Assembly (NCBI GenBank): GCA_022448985.1
Contig: JAKVCR010000073.1
Location: forward strand, 1 to 38,900
Origin: Roseibacillus sp.
Lineage (GTDB): Bacteria; Verrucomicrobiota; Verrucomicrobiia; Verrucomicrobiales; Akkermansiaceae
Reading direction: 5' to 3'
Length of the DNA: 38,900 nucleotides
Shown: one piece after another, positions 19,212 to 27,083 of the stretch
How the letters are laid out: the number at the start of each line of letters is the position of its first letter
Position numbering within the stretch: position 1 is the stretch's first letter
Translations under genes and position numbers: made by a program
Notes under the pieces: model-generated
What the model was told of the DNA's origin: nothing
What the model saw: only the letters and a program-made list of their open reading frames with translations
Databases searched by the model: none

Positions 19212-20168
19212 ATGGCCGCCGATACCCTGCTCACCGCCGTTCGTGCCCACCTCAAGCTCGACCCGGATCACACCGTCATCCTCGAGCCCATCAAGCGGGG
19301 CGCATCGGGACGCACCATCGTTCGCCTCAGGGCGGAGGGACACCCTCCCTTCATCGGGATCCACTACACCCTGGAACGCAAGGACAACCGCTATTTCCTG
19401 CCTGTCGCCCACTTTCTCAGGAAGAACCGCATCAATGTCCCCGAAGTCCTCTATGACAATCCCGGCCGTAACATCGCCCTGGTGGAGGACCTCGGCGAAG
19501 CAGACCTTCTCTCCATCGCGGCCCAGCCGTGGGACCAGCGCGAACCCTACTATCGCAGCGCGCTCGAGCAACTCGAACGCCTTTTCTATACCCGCCCCCC
19601 CAAGGACCTCGAGCTCTCCCCTGCCTTCGGTCCGGAAACCTACACCTGGGAACAGGACTACTTTATCGAAAACCTGGTGGAGAAACATCTCGGCCTCGAC
19701 GGCACGGGACTCCGCAGTAACGAAAGCCTCATCCAGCTGCGCGAGAACCTGGGCTCTTCCCACCGCAATCTCGTCCATCGCGACTTTCAGTCTCAGAATA
19801 TCATCCTCCACAAGGACAAGGCCTGGCTGATCGACTTCCAGGGCCTGCGCCTCGGACGCCAGGAATACGATCTCGCCTCGCTCCTCTACGATCCGTATCT
19901 TAATCATTCGGAAGAAGAGCAGGCGAAGCTTCTGGACCTCTGGGAAGACATTGCCGAGGAGCGTCCCATTCCGGAACTGCTGCGCGACTGTGCCACCCAA
20001 CGCCTCATGCAGGCTCTTGGGGCCTATGCCAACATCCTGCACGAACAGCAGATCGATTGGTATGCCCAGCACATTCCCACCGGGGCAAAGCTCCTCCTCT
20101 CGCAGGTTGAGAATACCCCGCTCGAGGGACCTCTCCGCCCGGTTCTGGAGAGCGCCATGGAGAAATAG
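19212..20168 (+). CDS. amgK: AmgK-like N-acetylmuramate/N-acetylglucosamine kinase (APH family)
   Basis: The 318-residue product belongs to the aminoglycoside phosphotransferase-like kinases. LKRGASGRTI-type residues (PIKRGASGRTIVRL, 26-39) form the nucleotide loop, LVHRDFQSQNIIL carries the catalytic Asp and the metal Asn, and LIDFQGLRLGRQEYDLASLL carries the second metal Asp. The VHRDFQ...DFQG pattern, together with the upstream nucleotidyltransferase, matches AmgK, which phosphorylates the anomeric hydroxyl of MurNAc. AmgK and MurU then form the salvage route described in Pseudomonas that bypasses de novo UDP-MurNAc synthesis and fosfomycin. Here the order is murU then amgK, 127 bp apart. 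Substrate assignment is inferred from family and context. Confidence 0.85.
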   Translation: MAADTLLTAVRAHLKLDPDHTVILEPIKRGASGRTIVRLRAEGHPPFIGIHYTLERKDNRYFLPVAHFLRKNRINVPEVLYDNPGRNIALVEDLGEADLLSIAAQPWDQREPYYRSALEQLERLFYTRPPKDLELSPAFGPETYTWEQDYFIENLVEKHLGLDGTGLRSNESLIQLRENLGSSHRNLVHRDFQSQNIILHKDKAWLIDFQGLRLGRQEYDLASLLYDPYLNHSEEEQAKLLDLWEDIAEERPIPELLRDCATQRLMQALGAYANILHEQQIDWYAQHIPTGAKLLLSQVENTPLEGPLRPVLESAMEK

Positions 20169-20250
20169 CATTCAGTTTTCCGGCTTTCGTATTCAGACTC
20201 CCCCTCCCGCCGCTCCCTAGAACACGGCCTCTTGAACGCCGAACACTTCC

Positions 20251-21597
20251 ATGACCTCCTGGATTATCCGCCTCATTCTTGCCGTCCTCGCCCTTGAGGC
20301 CGGGGTATGCGTGGCCTTTCTGGTGGATGACTGGAAGCCGCTGCGGGAAAAGGAGGATGCTCTCTTCGAGCGGCTCCTGAGCAGGTCCCGGGAGGGTGAT
20401 GAATTCGTGATCGACGAGGTAAAACCGACCCCCCGTGTGCGCCTCGTCCGGCCTCTCGTGGAGGGCACCGCCCAACCTTACCTTCACGTCAAGGTCAACG
20501 AGCAAGCCGCGGAGGATCTCCACTATCCCCTGGAACCGGAGGACTGGTGGGGCCTGCTTAACCACACGCACCAGGTCGGATGCCGCGTGGCCGCCATCGA
20601 GGAACCGCTCACCTGGGAAGGGGAAGGGGTCGCCCATCTCGGTCGGCTCGCCACCCTCAACACCGCTCTTTCCCAGTTCGAAACAGTTATCCTCACCGTC
20701 GACCTCCACCGCCCTCCCAAGGGCCAGCCGATTCCAGACTACCTGCAAACGAGTGCCATCCCTCTCTCCAACGTGACAGGTGAGACCGGTCGGCTCGTCA
20801 GGGTCAATCGTGTCCTCCTCCCTCCTTCTGCAACTGCAGCCCCCAACATCCGGTTTGCCTTTCGGCTTCAAGAGAGCATCGATGATGCCCGCCCCGAGAT
20901 CCTGCGCTGGGATGACTATCTCATCCCCTCCTTTCCCCTCGCGGTGGCCATGGCGCAGGCCAATGTTTCGCCAGACCAGGTCCATATCGCCCTGGGACAT
21001 CACATCCGGCTGGGCGACGGTCCCATCATTCCCATCAACGGGATTGGCGAATTGCAGATCGAACTCACCGAGGGACCCGCCCCCATCGAACGGCTCGCCA
21101 TCGAGGCCTACAGCCCCAGCCAGATCGAGAACACCCACGAGGCGATCAAGGAAAAGACCAGTACCGTCCCCCGTTGTGTTCTTTTTACCGATGCCAGTCG
21201 CGACAATCCCTCCCCCTGGAGGAAGAGCCTTCACCTGCAGAAGATCGTCAGTTCACTGGACTCCCTCCCCCGGCCCGAGGGAGTGGAGACCCACGAAAGG
21301 CTGGGCGTGATGGACGAAGTCGTCCTCCTCGGCATCATCGCTGTCATTGCAGCCCTCCTGCTCGGCCTGCCCGGGATCTTCCGCCACCTTTCCTACTTCG
21401 CCCTGCTTATCGCTCTCCCTGCCCTTCTCGTCTCCCTCTATCTCGGTTCCCAGAAATGGACGCCCTTCGCACCCGCAGTCGCTACTGCGCTGACCGGATG
21501 GATCCTGGCCATCCGCATGGCCCGCTACCTCCCTGGGCGCGGGCGCAGGGACCCGGACCCGAATGGCGCGCCTGCGGTGGCAACTGCAACGGATTAG
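20251..21597 (+). CDS. CHASE2-like membrane protein without an output domain
   Basis: The 448-residue product has one N-terminal transmembrane helix (IIRLILAVLALEAGVCVAFL), an extracytoplasmic region of about 310 residues and three C-terminal transmembrane helices (about 350-425: VVLLGIIAVIAALLLGLPG, FALLIALPALLVSLYLG and a third). CHASE2 sensor domains have this arrangement: helix, periplasmic domain, three helices, then a kinase, cyclase or phosphatase. The periplasmic part shows matching features, such as DWWGLLNHTHQVGCRVAAIE, LATLNTALSQFETVIL and FPLAVAMAQANVSPDQVHI, although sequence similarity is too low for certainty. No enzymatic domain follows the last helix, which ends in a short basic tail. 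Could be a degenerate sensor or an envelope protein of other function. Confidence 0.72.
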   Translation: MTSWIIRLILAVLALEAGVCVAFLVDDWKPLREKEDALFERLLSRSREGDEFVIDEVKPTPRVRLVRPLVEGTAQPYLHVKVNEQAAEDLHYPLEPEDWWGLLNHTHQVGCRVAAIEEPLTWEGEGVAHLGRLATLNTALSQFETVILTVDLHRPPKGQPIPDYLQTSAIPLSNVTGETGRLVRVNRVLLPPSATAAPNIRFAFRLQESIDDARPEILRWDDYLIPSFPLAVAMAQANVSPDQVHIALGHHIRLGDGPIIPINGIGELQIELTEGPAPIERLAIEAYSPSQIENTHEAIKEKTSTVPRCVLFTDASRDNPSPWRKSLHLQKIVSSLDSLPRPEGVETHERLGVMDEVVLLGIIAVIAALLLGLPGIFRHLSYFALLIALPALLVSLYLGSQKWTPFAPAVATALTGWILAIRMARYLPGRGRRDPDPNGAPAVATATD

Positions 21598-21678
21598 GGG
21601 CCCTTGATGCATTTTCCGCTTTTCGCCCGGGCACCCCGGCCCTAAGTCCTTTCCTCCCCAGCCCAAGTTCCCCGAATT

Positions 21679-21700
21679 TCCCTGCCACCCCTGGCAGGGA
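21679..21700. promoter_or_regulatory. Strong 9-bp hairpin in the argB leader
   Basis: TCCCTGCCA (21679-21687) and TGGCAGGGA (21692-21700) are perfect 9-nt complements around a CCCC tetraloop. It lies 82 nt past the previous stop and 30 nt before the argB start codon. There is no T-tract after it, so a classical terminator is less likely than a leader structure or a factor-dependent stop. Confidence 0.45.
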
Positions 21701-21730
21701 CGGGACCTTCGAATCACCGGTCTCCTCCCT

Positions 21731-22600
21731 TTGACCACCAAAGACAAAGCCGCCACCCTGGTCGAAGCCCTGCCCTACCTGCAGCGCTTCCGGGGAAAAA
21801 CGTTCCTCATCAAGATCGGGGGGTCCGCCATGGACAATCCCGACCTGGTGAGCTCTCTCATGCGCGACATCGTCTTCCTTGAGGTAGCCGGGATCAATCC
21901 CGTCCTCGTTCACGGGGGCGGCAAGGCGATCTCCTCCGCCATGGAAGCAGCCGGTCTGGAGGCCCGGTTCGTCGGAGGGCTCCGCGTCACCAGCCCCGAA
22001 GCAATTGCCACCGTAGAGGAAACTCTGGGCAACAGTATCAACCCCGAACTCGTCGACCTCATCAACCGACACGGAGGACGCGCCACCGGCATTCCCGGAA
22101 CCGGCGTGTTCCAGGCCAGACGTATCCAGGGGGAGGGAGAGGACGGAGAAGCTGTCGATATCGGGCGCGTGGGAGAGGTCGAGTCCTGTCATACCGACGA
22201 TGTCCTCTATGCCACTACCTCTGAGATTGTCCCGGTCGTCTCCCCGCTCGGCCAGGAAATCGGCACCGGTAAGACCCTTAACATCAACGCTGATCTTGCC
22301 GCCGCCGCCCTCGCCTGCACCCTCAAACCCGCCAAACTGGTCTACGTTTCGGATGTCCCCGGCCTTCTCGCCGAACCGGAAGATCCCTCCAGCCTTATTC
22401 CCTCCGTCACGCCTGAGGACGCAGAAGGCCTTATCCGTTCTGGAGCGATCTCCGGTGGTATGATCCCGAAGATTCGCTCCGCCATCGGAGCCCTGCAATC
22501 GGGCGTCGACAAGGTCCACTTCATTGACGGACGCGTCCCACACACCGTCCTTCTGGAGATCTTCACCCCCGAAGGGATCGGGACGGAAATCACGTGGTAA
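21731..22600 (+). CDS. argB: Acetylglutamate kinase
   Basis: ArgB phosphorylates N-acetylglutamate, the second step of arginine synthesis and usually the feedback-controlled one. The 289-residue product has the ATP-binding segment FLIKIGGSAMDN (the KxGGSA signature), the substrate loop VLVHGGGKAISSAM, the conserved Asp/Asn region LNINADLAAAALAC, and SGGMIPKIRSA with the catalytic lysine. An N-terminal helix (KAATLVEALPYLQRF) precedes the core, as in the arginine-sensitive hexameric enzymes. The start is a TTG at 21731; no other start in this frame fits the N-terminus, and no Shine-Dalgarno is visible. First gene of argB-argD-argF. Confidence 0.95.
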   Translation: MTTKDKAATLVEALPYLQRFRGKTFLIKIGGSAMDNPDLVSSLMRDIVFLEVAGINPVLVHGGGKAISSAMEAAGLEARFVGGLRVTSPEAIATVEETLGNSINPELVDLINRHGGRATGIPGTGVFQARRIQGEGEDGEAVDIGRVGEVESCHTDDVLYATTSEIVPVVSPLGQEIGTGKTLNINADLAAAALACTLKPAKLVYVSDVPGLLAEPEDPSSLIPSVTPEDAEGLIRSGAISGGMIPKIRSAIGALQSGVDKVHFIDGRVPHTVLLEIFTPEGIGTEITW

Positions 22601-22642
22601 CCGTGGCCATGCCCTTCAGGGACCGCGCCAACTCCGCAAATC

Positions 22643-22680
22643 TTGACTTTCGGCCTTCGACTTTCTGACCTTCGACCTGC
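22643..22680. repeat. Short degenerate tandem repeat between argB and argD
   Basis: The spacer contains three imperfect copies of a unit of about 13 nt with core TTGACTTTC, TTCGACTTTC and TTCGACCTGC. The spacers at about 12960-12990 and 20172-20200 have similar pyrimidine-rich, self-similar runs. These may be related low-complexity elements, but the copies are too short to call them one family. Confidence 0.3.
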
Positions 22681-22687
22681 CCGCCCC

Positions 22688-23932
22688 ATGACCACCGCCG
22701 ACAAACTCGCTCACTACGTCCTCCCGACCTACTCCCAGTTTCCCGTGGCTCCGGTGAGAGGGGAGGGAACACTCCTCTGGGACGGGGATGGGAAGCGCTA
22801 TCTCGACTTCTGTTCCGGACTTGCCACCTGCACCCTGGGACATGGTGAAAACTCCCTGTCGCGTGCCATTTCCAAACAGGCTGGGGAGCTGATCCACTGC
22901 TGCAACCTCTACCAGATTGACCAACAGGCTGAGCTCGCCAGGTGCCTGGTGGAGGAATGCCTCCAACTCCCCGGGCGCGTCTTCTTCAGTAATTCCGGCG
23001 CGGAATCCAACGATGGCCTCATCAAACTGGCGCGCCGCTTCGGTCATGCCCGTCCCGATATCGAAGGCCGTGCGCGCTACGAAGTGATCACCTTCCACCA
23101 GTCCTTTCATGGCCGCACCCTCGGGGGTATCGCCGCCACCGGTCAGGACAAGGTAAAGGAAGGATTTGATCCCCTCCTCCCTGGCTTCCGCCATCTCGAA
23201 CTGAACGACCTCGACTCCCTGGCCGCAACCATCCAGCCCGAAACCTGCGCGATCCTCCTCGAGCCAATTCAGGGCGAAGGGGGCATTCACCTTGCCACAA
23301 GGGAGTTCCTTGAGGGCATCGGGGAGCTTTGCAGGGACCATGACCTCCTCCTCCTGCTCGACGAGGTCCAGTGCGGCCTCGGCCGCACGGGTGAGATGGC
23401 GGGCTGGCGCACCATTGCGCCCGATCTCGTCCCCGATGCGGTCTCCTGGGCCAAGGGTCTCGGAGGCGGATTCCCCATCGGGGCTTTCTGGATTTCCGAG
23501 CGTATCATGGCCAACGACAAGCCCCTCTTCAGTCTGATGGGAACCGGCTCTCATGGCTCCACCTTCGGGGGAAACCCGCTCGCCTGCACCGCCGGCCTCA
23601 CCGTCCTCCGCGAGGTTATCGACCAGGAGCTGCCCCAGCGGGCGCTTCAACACGAAACGAGCATTCGTGAGACCATCGCGTCCTGGCAGCATCCCGCCCT
23701 CACGGAGGTGCGCGGGAAAGGACTCCTCCTTGGGGTCGGTCTCAACTTCAAGGCCCCAGAAGGTGAGGCCCCCTCCATTCACCTCTCGAGGGAGCTGGCC
23801 AACGCAGGGCTCCTCGCTCCTCCTGCCGGACCTGATATCGTACGGCTCATGCCGCCCCTTACGGTCTCCGCCGCGGAGATCGATGAAGCTCTCGAAATCT
23901 TCCGTCAAACCCTCGACCGGGTCTCCACCTGA
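22688..23932 (+). CDS. argD: Acetylornithine aminotransferase
   Basis: ArgD is a class III PLP aminotransferase that forms N-acetylornithine from the semialdehyde. The 414-residue product has the N-terminal YLDFCSGLATCTLGH, the PLP phosphate loop FFSNSGAESNDGLIKLAR, ITFHQSFHGRTLG, the acidic LLLDEVQCGLGRTG, and the PLP lysine in SWAKGLGGGFPIGAF. The start is the ATG at 22688 (MTTADKLAHYVLPTY). Cysteines in the glycine loop (LATCTLGH) and after it (HCCNLY) are unusual but away from known catalytic positions. It is 87 bp after argB and 130 bp before argF; the three make consecutive or near-consecutive pathway steps. Confidence 0.95.
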   Translation: MTTADKLAHYVLPTYSQFPVAPVRGEGTLLWDGDGKRYLDFCSGLATCTLGHGENSLSRAISKQAGELIHCCNLYQIDQQAELARCLVEECLQLPGRVFFSNSGAESNDGLIKLARRFGHARPDIEGRARYEVITFHQSFHGRTLGGIAATGQDKVKEGFDPLLPGFRHLELNDLDSLAATIQPETCAILLEPIQGEGGIHLATREFLEGIGELCRDHDLLLLLDEVQCGLGRTGEMAGWRTIAPDLVPDAVSWAKGLGGGFPIGAFWISERIMANDKPLFSLMGTGSHGSTFGGNPLACTAGLTVLREVIDQELPQRALQHETSIRETIASWQHPALTEVRGKGLLLGVGLNFKAPEGEAPSIHLSRELANAGLLAPPAGPDIVRLMPPLTVSAAEIDEALEIFRQTLDRVST

Positions 23933-24062
23933 AAAGTCGGGATTTTCCCCCGCTTTCCTTGCCTCCCGGCAGATTCCCCGGCAAGTTCCCTCCTTCTCCT
24001 CCCCAGAACCAGCCACCCCTGGATGGACCATCTGTCCATCGAACCCCGAATACTCAGATTAC

Positions 24063-24971
24063 ATGGAACACCTTCTCTCCATTGAGGCGATGTACCCGCA
24101 GAACATGGTCAAGTATGTCGACCATGCGGTAACCCTTAAGACCCGCCGGGGCAAACATGAGGAATTCCCGCTGCAAGGCCAGGTCTGGGCCCTCCTGTTC
24201 TCCAAGTCATCAACCCGCACGCGGGTCTCCTTCGAAGTGGGGATTCGCGAACTGGGGGGCTCTCCCCTCTTCCTCAGCTCCAATGACATACAGCTCGGCC
24301 GGGGTGAACCGATCAGGGATACGGCACGGGTCCTCGGACGCATGGTGCATGGCGCAATCATCCGGACCTTCGCGCAGAGCGACGTGGAGGAGTTCGCTGA
24401 ATACTCAGGCATCCCCACCATCAACGCCCTCACCGACGACGAACACCCTTGTCAGATCCTGGCCGATCTTCTCACCATTCGCGAGAAACTGGGTAGCTGG
24501 GAGGACCGCAAAATCGCCTTCGTGGGAGATGGCTACAGCAACATGGCCCGCTCATGGTGCTGGGCTGCGAAGCATCTTGGGTTCTCATTGACGATCGGTT
24601 CCCCCGACGCCTGCCAACCCCCGGCCGACTTCCTCGGCAGGCTGGACGCCTCCAACGTCACCTTCACTTCCAACCCTGCCGAAGCCGTGGCAGGAGCCGA
24701 GGTGATCAACACCGACGTCTGGCTCTCCATGGGCCAGGAAGGGCAGGCCGACAAGGAAGCGCGCTTCAAATCCTACCAGGTCAACAGCGCACTACTCGAG
24801 GACGCAGCCCCGAAACACATCGTCCTCCACTGCCTCCCGGCCTACCGTGGCAAGGAAATCAGCGAAGATGTCCTTGAGGAGCACGCCGACACCATCTTCC
24901 AGCAGGCCGAAAACCGCCTTCACATGCAGAAAGGCATCATGGCCCGCATGGCAAAGCACCGCGTCCTCTGA
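24063..24971 (+). CDS. argF: Ornithine carbamoyltransferase
   Basis: This cytoplasmic enzyme condenses ornithine and carbamoyl phosphate to citrulline. The 302-residue product has the carbamoyl-phosphate motif FSKSSTRTRVSFEV, the second phosphate site VHGAIIRTF, the ornithine-transferase motif DDEHPCQILADLL and the substrate cysteine loop HCLPAYRG near the C-terminus, all diagnostic of OTC rather than aspartate transcarbamoylase. The start is the ATG at 24063 (MEHLLSIEAMY). No argG or argH follows, so the rest of the arginine pathway is elsewhere. An inverted repeat directly follows the stop. Confidence 0.96.
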   Translation: MEHLLSIEAMYPQNMVKYVDHAVTLKTRRGKHEEFPLQGQVWALLFSKSSTRTRVSFEVGIRELGGSPLFLSSNDIQLGRGEPIRDTARVLGRMVHGAIIRTFAQSDVEEFAEYSGIPTINALTDDEHPCQILADLLTIREKLGSWEDRKIAFVGDGYSNMARSWCWAAKHLGFSLTIGSPDACQPPADFLGRLDASNVTFTSNPAEAVAGAEVINTDVWLSMGQEGQADKEARFKSYQVNSALLEDAAPKHIVLHCLPAYRGKEISEDVLEEHADTIFQQAENRLHMQKGIMARMAKHRVL

Positions 24972-25019
24972 CCAGAACCCGGACCCCTAGATCGTCCACG
25001 CTCCCCTCAACGGTTCTGG
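24972..25019 (+). terminator. Inverted repeat with nested hairpin immediately after argF
   Basis: CCAGAACC at 24972-24979 begins at the base after the argF stop and pairs perfectly with GGTTCTGG at 25012-25019. The 32-nt interior contains a small nested stem, GGAC with GTCC. The sequence after it (AAAACCCCCTTGATTTT) lacks a clean T-tract. It may mark the end of the argBDF transcript or be a structured spacer before lepA. Confidence 0.35.
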
Positions 25020-25078
25020 AAAACCCCCTTGATTTTCGCAGGAGGGCCGACGACTCAGCGCGCCGGGTCCCAAATCAC

Positions 25079-25107
25079 TTCATTTTCCCGTGCTATTGGG
25101 CTAAAAT
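25079..25107 (+). promoter_or_regulatory. Candidate promoter upstream of lepA
   Basis: TAAAAT at 25102-25107 differs from the -10 consensus by one base and lies 17 bp after TTCATT (25079-25084), a poor -35 match. It falls in the 210-bp gap between argF and the lepA start at 25182, the longest gap in this run of genes, which fits a new transcription unit. Confidence 0.35.
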
Positions 25108-25181
25108 CCCGCTTTCTTCCCTTGCATCTTGGCCGCCCCAGGCAGGCAAAGGGTCCCCGTGACAATCCTCTTCCGGATAGA

Positions 25182-26981
25182 ATGTCGATCGAACTGACCA
25201 GGAACTTCTCCATCATCGCCCACATCGATCATGGGAAGACAACCCTTTCTGATCGTCTCCTCGAGCGCACCCAGACGATCTCGGAGCGGGAGAAGCAGGA
25301 TCAACTCCTTGATTCCATGGACCTCGAGCGCGAGCGCGGGATAACCATCAAATCGCACCCGGTAACCATGTATTACCAGGCCCAGAATGGAGAGCGCATC
25401 AAGCTCAACCTGCTCGACACGCCAGGCCATGTCGACTTTTCCTACGAGGTCTCCCGCAGCCTCGCGGCCTGCGAAGGAGCTCTTCTTCTGATCGATGCCG
25501 CCCAGGGAGTGGAGGCTCAAACCGTCGCCAACGTGCATCTCGCGATGGAACAGGACCTCGTCATCATTCCCGTCATCAACAAGATCGACCTGCCAGCTGC
25601 TAATGTCGAAAAATGCAGGAAACAACTGGAGGACATTCTGGCCATTCCAGCTGAGGATGCCATCCCGGCCTCCGCCAAGGAGGGGATCGGAATTGAGGAG
25701 ATCCTTGAAGCCGTAGTTGCGCGAATTCCGGCTCCCTCGGAACCGGCCGATAAGCTCCTTCGCGCTTCGGTGTTCGACTCGATCTACGACTCCTTTCGCG
25801 GGGTGGTCTCCTATGTGCGTCTCATCTCCGGGTCCATGAAGCGCGGCACACGCATCAAGCTCTTCGCCACCGAAAAGACCTACGAGGTAAAGGAAGTTGG
25901 TCACTTTACGCCCAAGATGACCAAGGAGGACACGCTGGAAGCTGGCGATGTCGGCTACGTCATCGCCAATATGAAGTCAGCCAGCGAGGTGAAGATCGGA
26001 GACACCATCACCGACAATGTGCACCCCTGCCCGGATCCCCTGCCCGGCTACAAGGAAGTACAGCCCATGGTGTTCTCCGGGGTCTATCCAGTGGACTCCT
26101 CCGATTACGAGGCGCTCAAGGCGGCCTTGGGCAAGCTCCAGATCAACGACGCTGCCTTCACCTACCAGCAGGAAAGCTCGGTCGCCCTGGGATTCGGCTT
26201 CCGCTGCGGGTTCCTTGGTCTCCTTCACATGGAGATCGTCCAGGAGAGACTACGCCGAGAATTCAACATGGACGTGATCTCAACTTACCCCTCCGTTATT
26301 TATGAGGTCACCAAGACGAACGGCGAACAACTCCTCGTCGACAATCCCTGTCTCCTGCCCGACCTCTCTGAAATCGATGAGATCCGGGAGCCCATGGTGA
26401 AGGTCTTCATCATGACGCCCTCCGAGTATATCGGCGACATGATGGCACTCGTAATGGAGAAGAGGGGCCGCGTCGATCACACCGAAACGGTGGATGATTC
26501 CCGCGTCATGCTACACTCCGTCCTCCCCCTCTCCGAAATCCTGGTTGATTTCAACGACCGCCTCAAGTCCGCCACACGCGGCTACGGTTCGATGGACTAC
26601 GAGCATCACGATTACCAACCCGCCCACCTCGTCAAGATGGACATGCTCATCGCAGGTGAATCCGTCGACGCCTTTTCAACCATCGTGCATCACGACAAGG
26701 CCGCTCCCTACGGCCGCCGCCTGGCCGAAAAGCTCAAGGATGTTATCCCGCCCCAACTCTTCGCAGTCGCCATCCAGGCCGTCCTCGGGGGCAAGATCAT
26801 CGCCCGTGAAACCATTCGCCCCATGCGCAAGAACGTGACCGCCAAGTGCTACGGCGGCGACATCTCCCGCAAGCGCAAGCTCCTTGAGAAGCAGAAGAAG
26901 GGAAAGGCCAAGATGAAGGCCATTGGAAAGGTCAACATCCCACAGGATGCCTTCATCCGTGTCCTGAAGAGTGGGGATTGA
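25182..26981 (+). CDS. lepA: Elongation factor 4 (LepA)
   Basis: LepA is a ribosome-binding GTPase related to EF-G. The 599-residue product matches the family length. GTPase motifs are G1 [15 protein letters not shown]2 [10 protein letters not shown]3 DTPGHVDF and G4 NKIDLPAA. The EF-G-like domains II, III and V follow, and the LepA-specific C-terminal domain ends [17 protein letters not shown] and [15 protein letters not shown], as expected. I chose the ATG at 25182 ([19 protein letters not shown]); the longer upstream frame has no supporting sequence. In many bacteria lepA is followed by lepB, and here two lepB copies follow, 102 bp downstream. Confidence 0.97.
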   Translation: MSIELTRNFSIIAHIDHGKTTLSDRLLERTQTISEREKQDQLLDSMDLERERGITIKSHPVTMYYQAQNGERIKLNLLDTPGHVDFSYEVSRSLAACEGALLLIDAAQGVEAQTVANVHLAMEQDLVIIPVINKIDLPAANVEKCRKQLEDILAIPAEDAIPASAKEGIGIEEILEAVVARIPAPSEPADKLLRASVFDSIYDSFRGVVSYVRLISGSMKRGTRIKLFATEKTYEVKEVGHFTPKMTKEDTLEAGDVGYVIANMKSASEVKIGDTITDNVHPCPDPLPGYKEVQPMVFSGVYPVDSSDYEALKAALGKLQINDAAFTYQQESSVALGFGFRCGFLGLLHMEIVQERLRREFNMDVISTYPSVIYEVTKTNGEQLLVDNPCLLPDLSEIDEIREPMVKVFIMTPSEYIGDMMALVMEKRGRVDHTETVDDSRVMLHSVLPLSEILVDFNDRLKSATRGYGSMDYEHHDYQPAHLVKMDMLIAGESVDAFSTIVHHDKAAPYGRRLAEKLKDVIPPQLFAVAIQAVLGGKIIARETIRPMRKNVTAKCYGGDISRKRKLLEKQKKGKAKMKAIGKVNIPQDAFIRVLKSGD

Positions 26982-27083
26982 GCAGGCCGGGGGATGCCCC
27001 GTCTCCATGGTATTCCTACTCTTCCCCTTGCCCCGGACCGGTCCCCGTGGTAGCTAGCGCGGCCCTTTCGAACTTCCTTCCCC

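Noticed and set aside
18747..20171. Long minus-strand frame opposite the murU-like and amgK-like genes
   Set aside because: The plus strand carries two clear enzymes with catalytic motifs; the minus frame spans both and matches no family.
26988..27001. Short GC hairpin between lepA and the first lepB
   Set aside because: Only five base pairs and no T-tract; a nearby palindrome GGACCGGTCC is also short.
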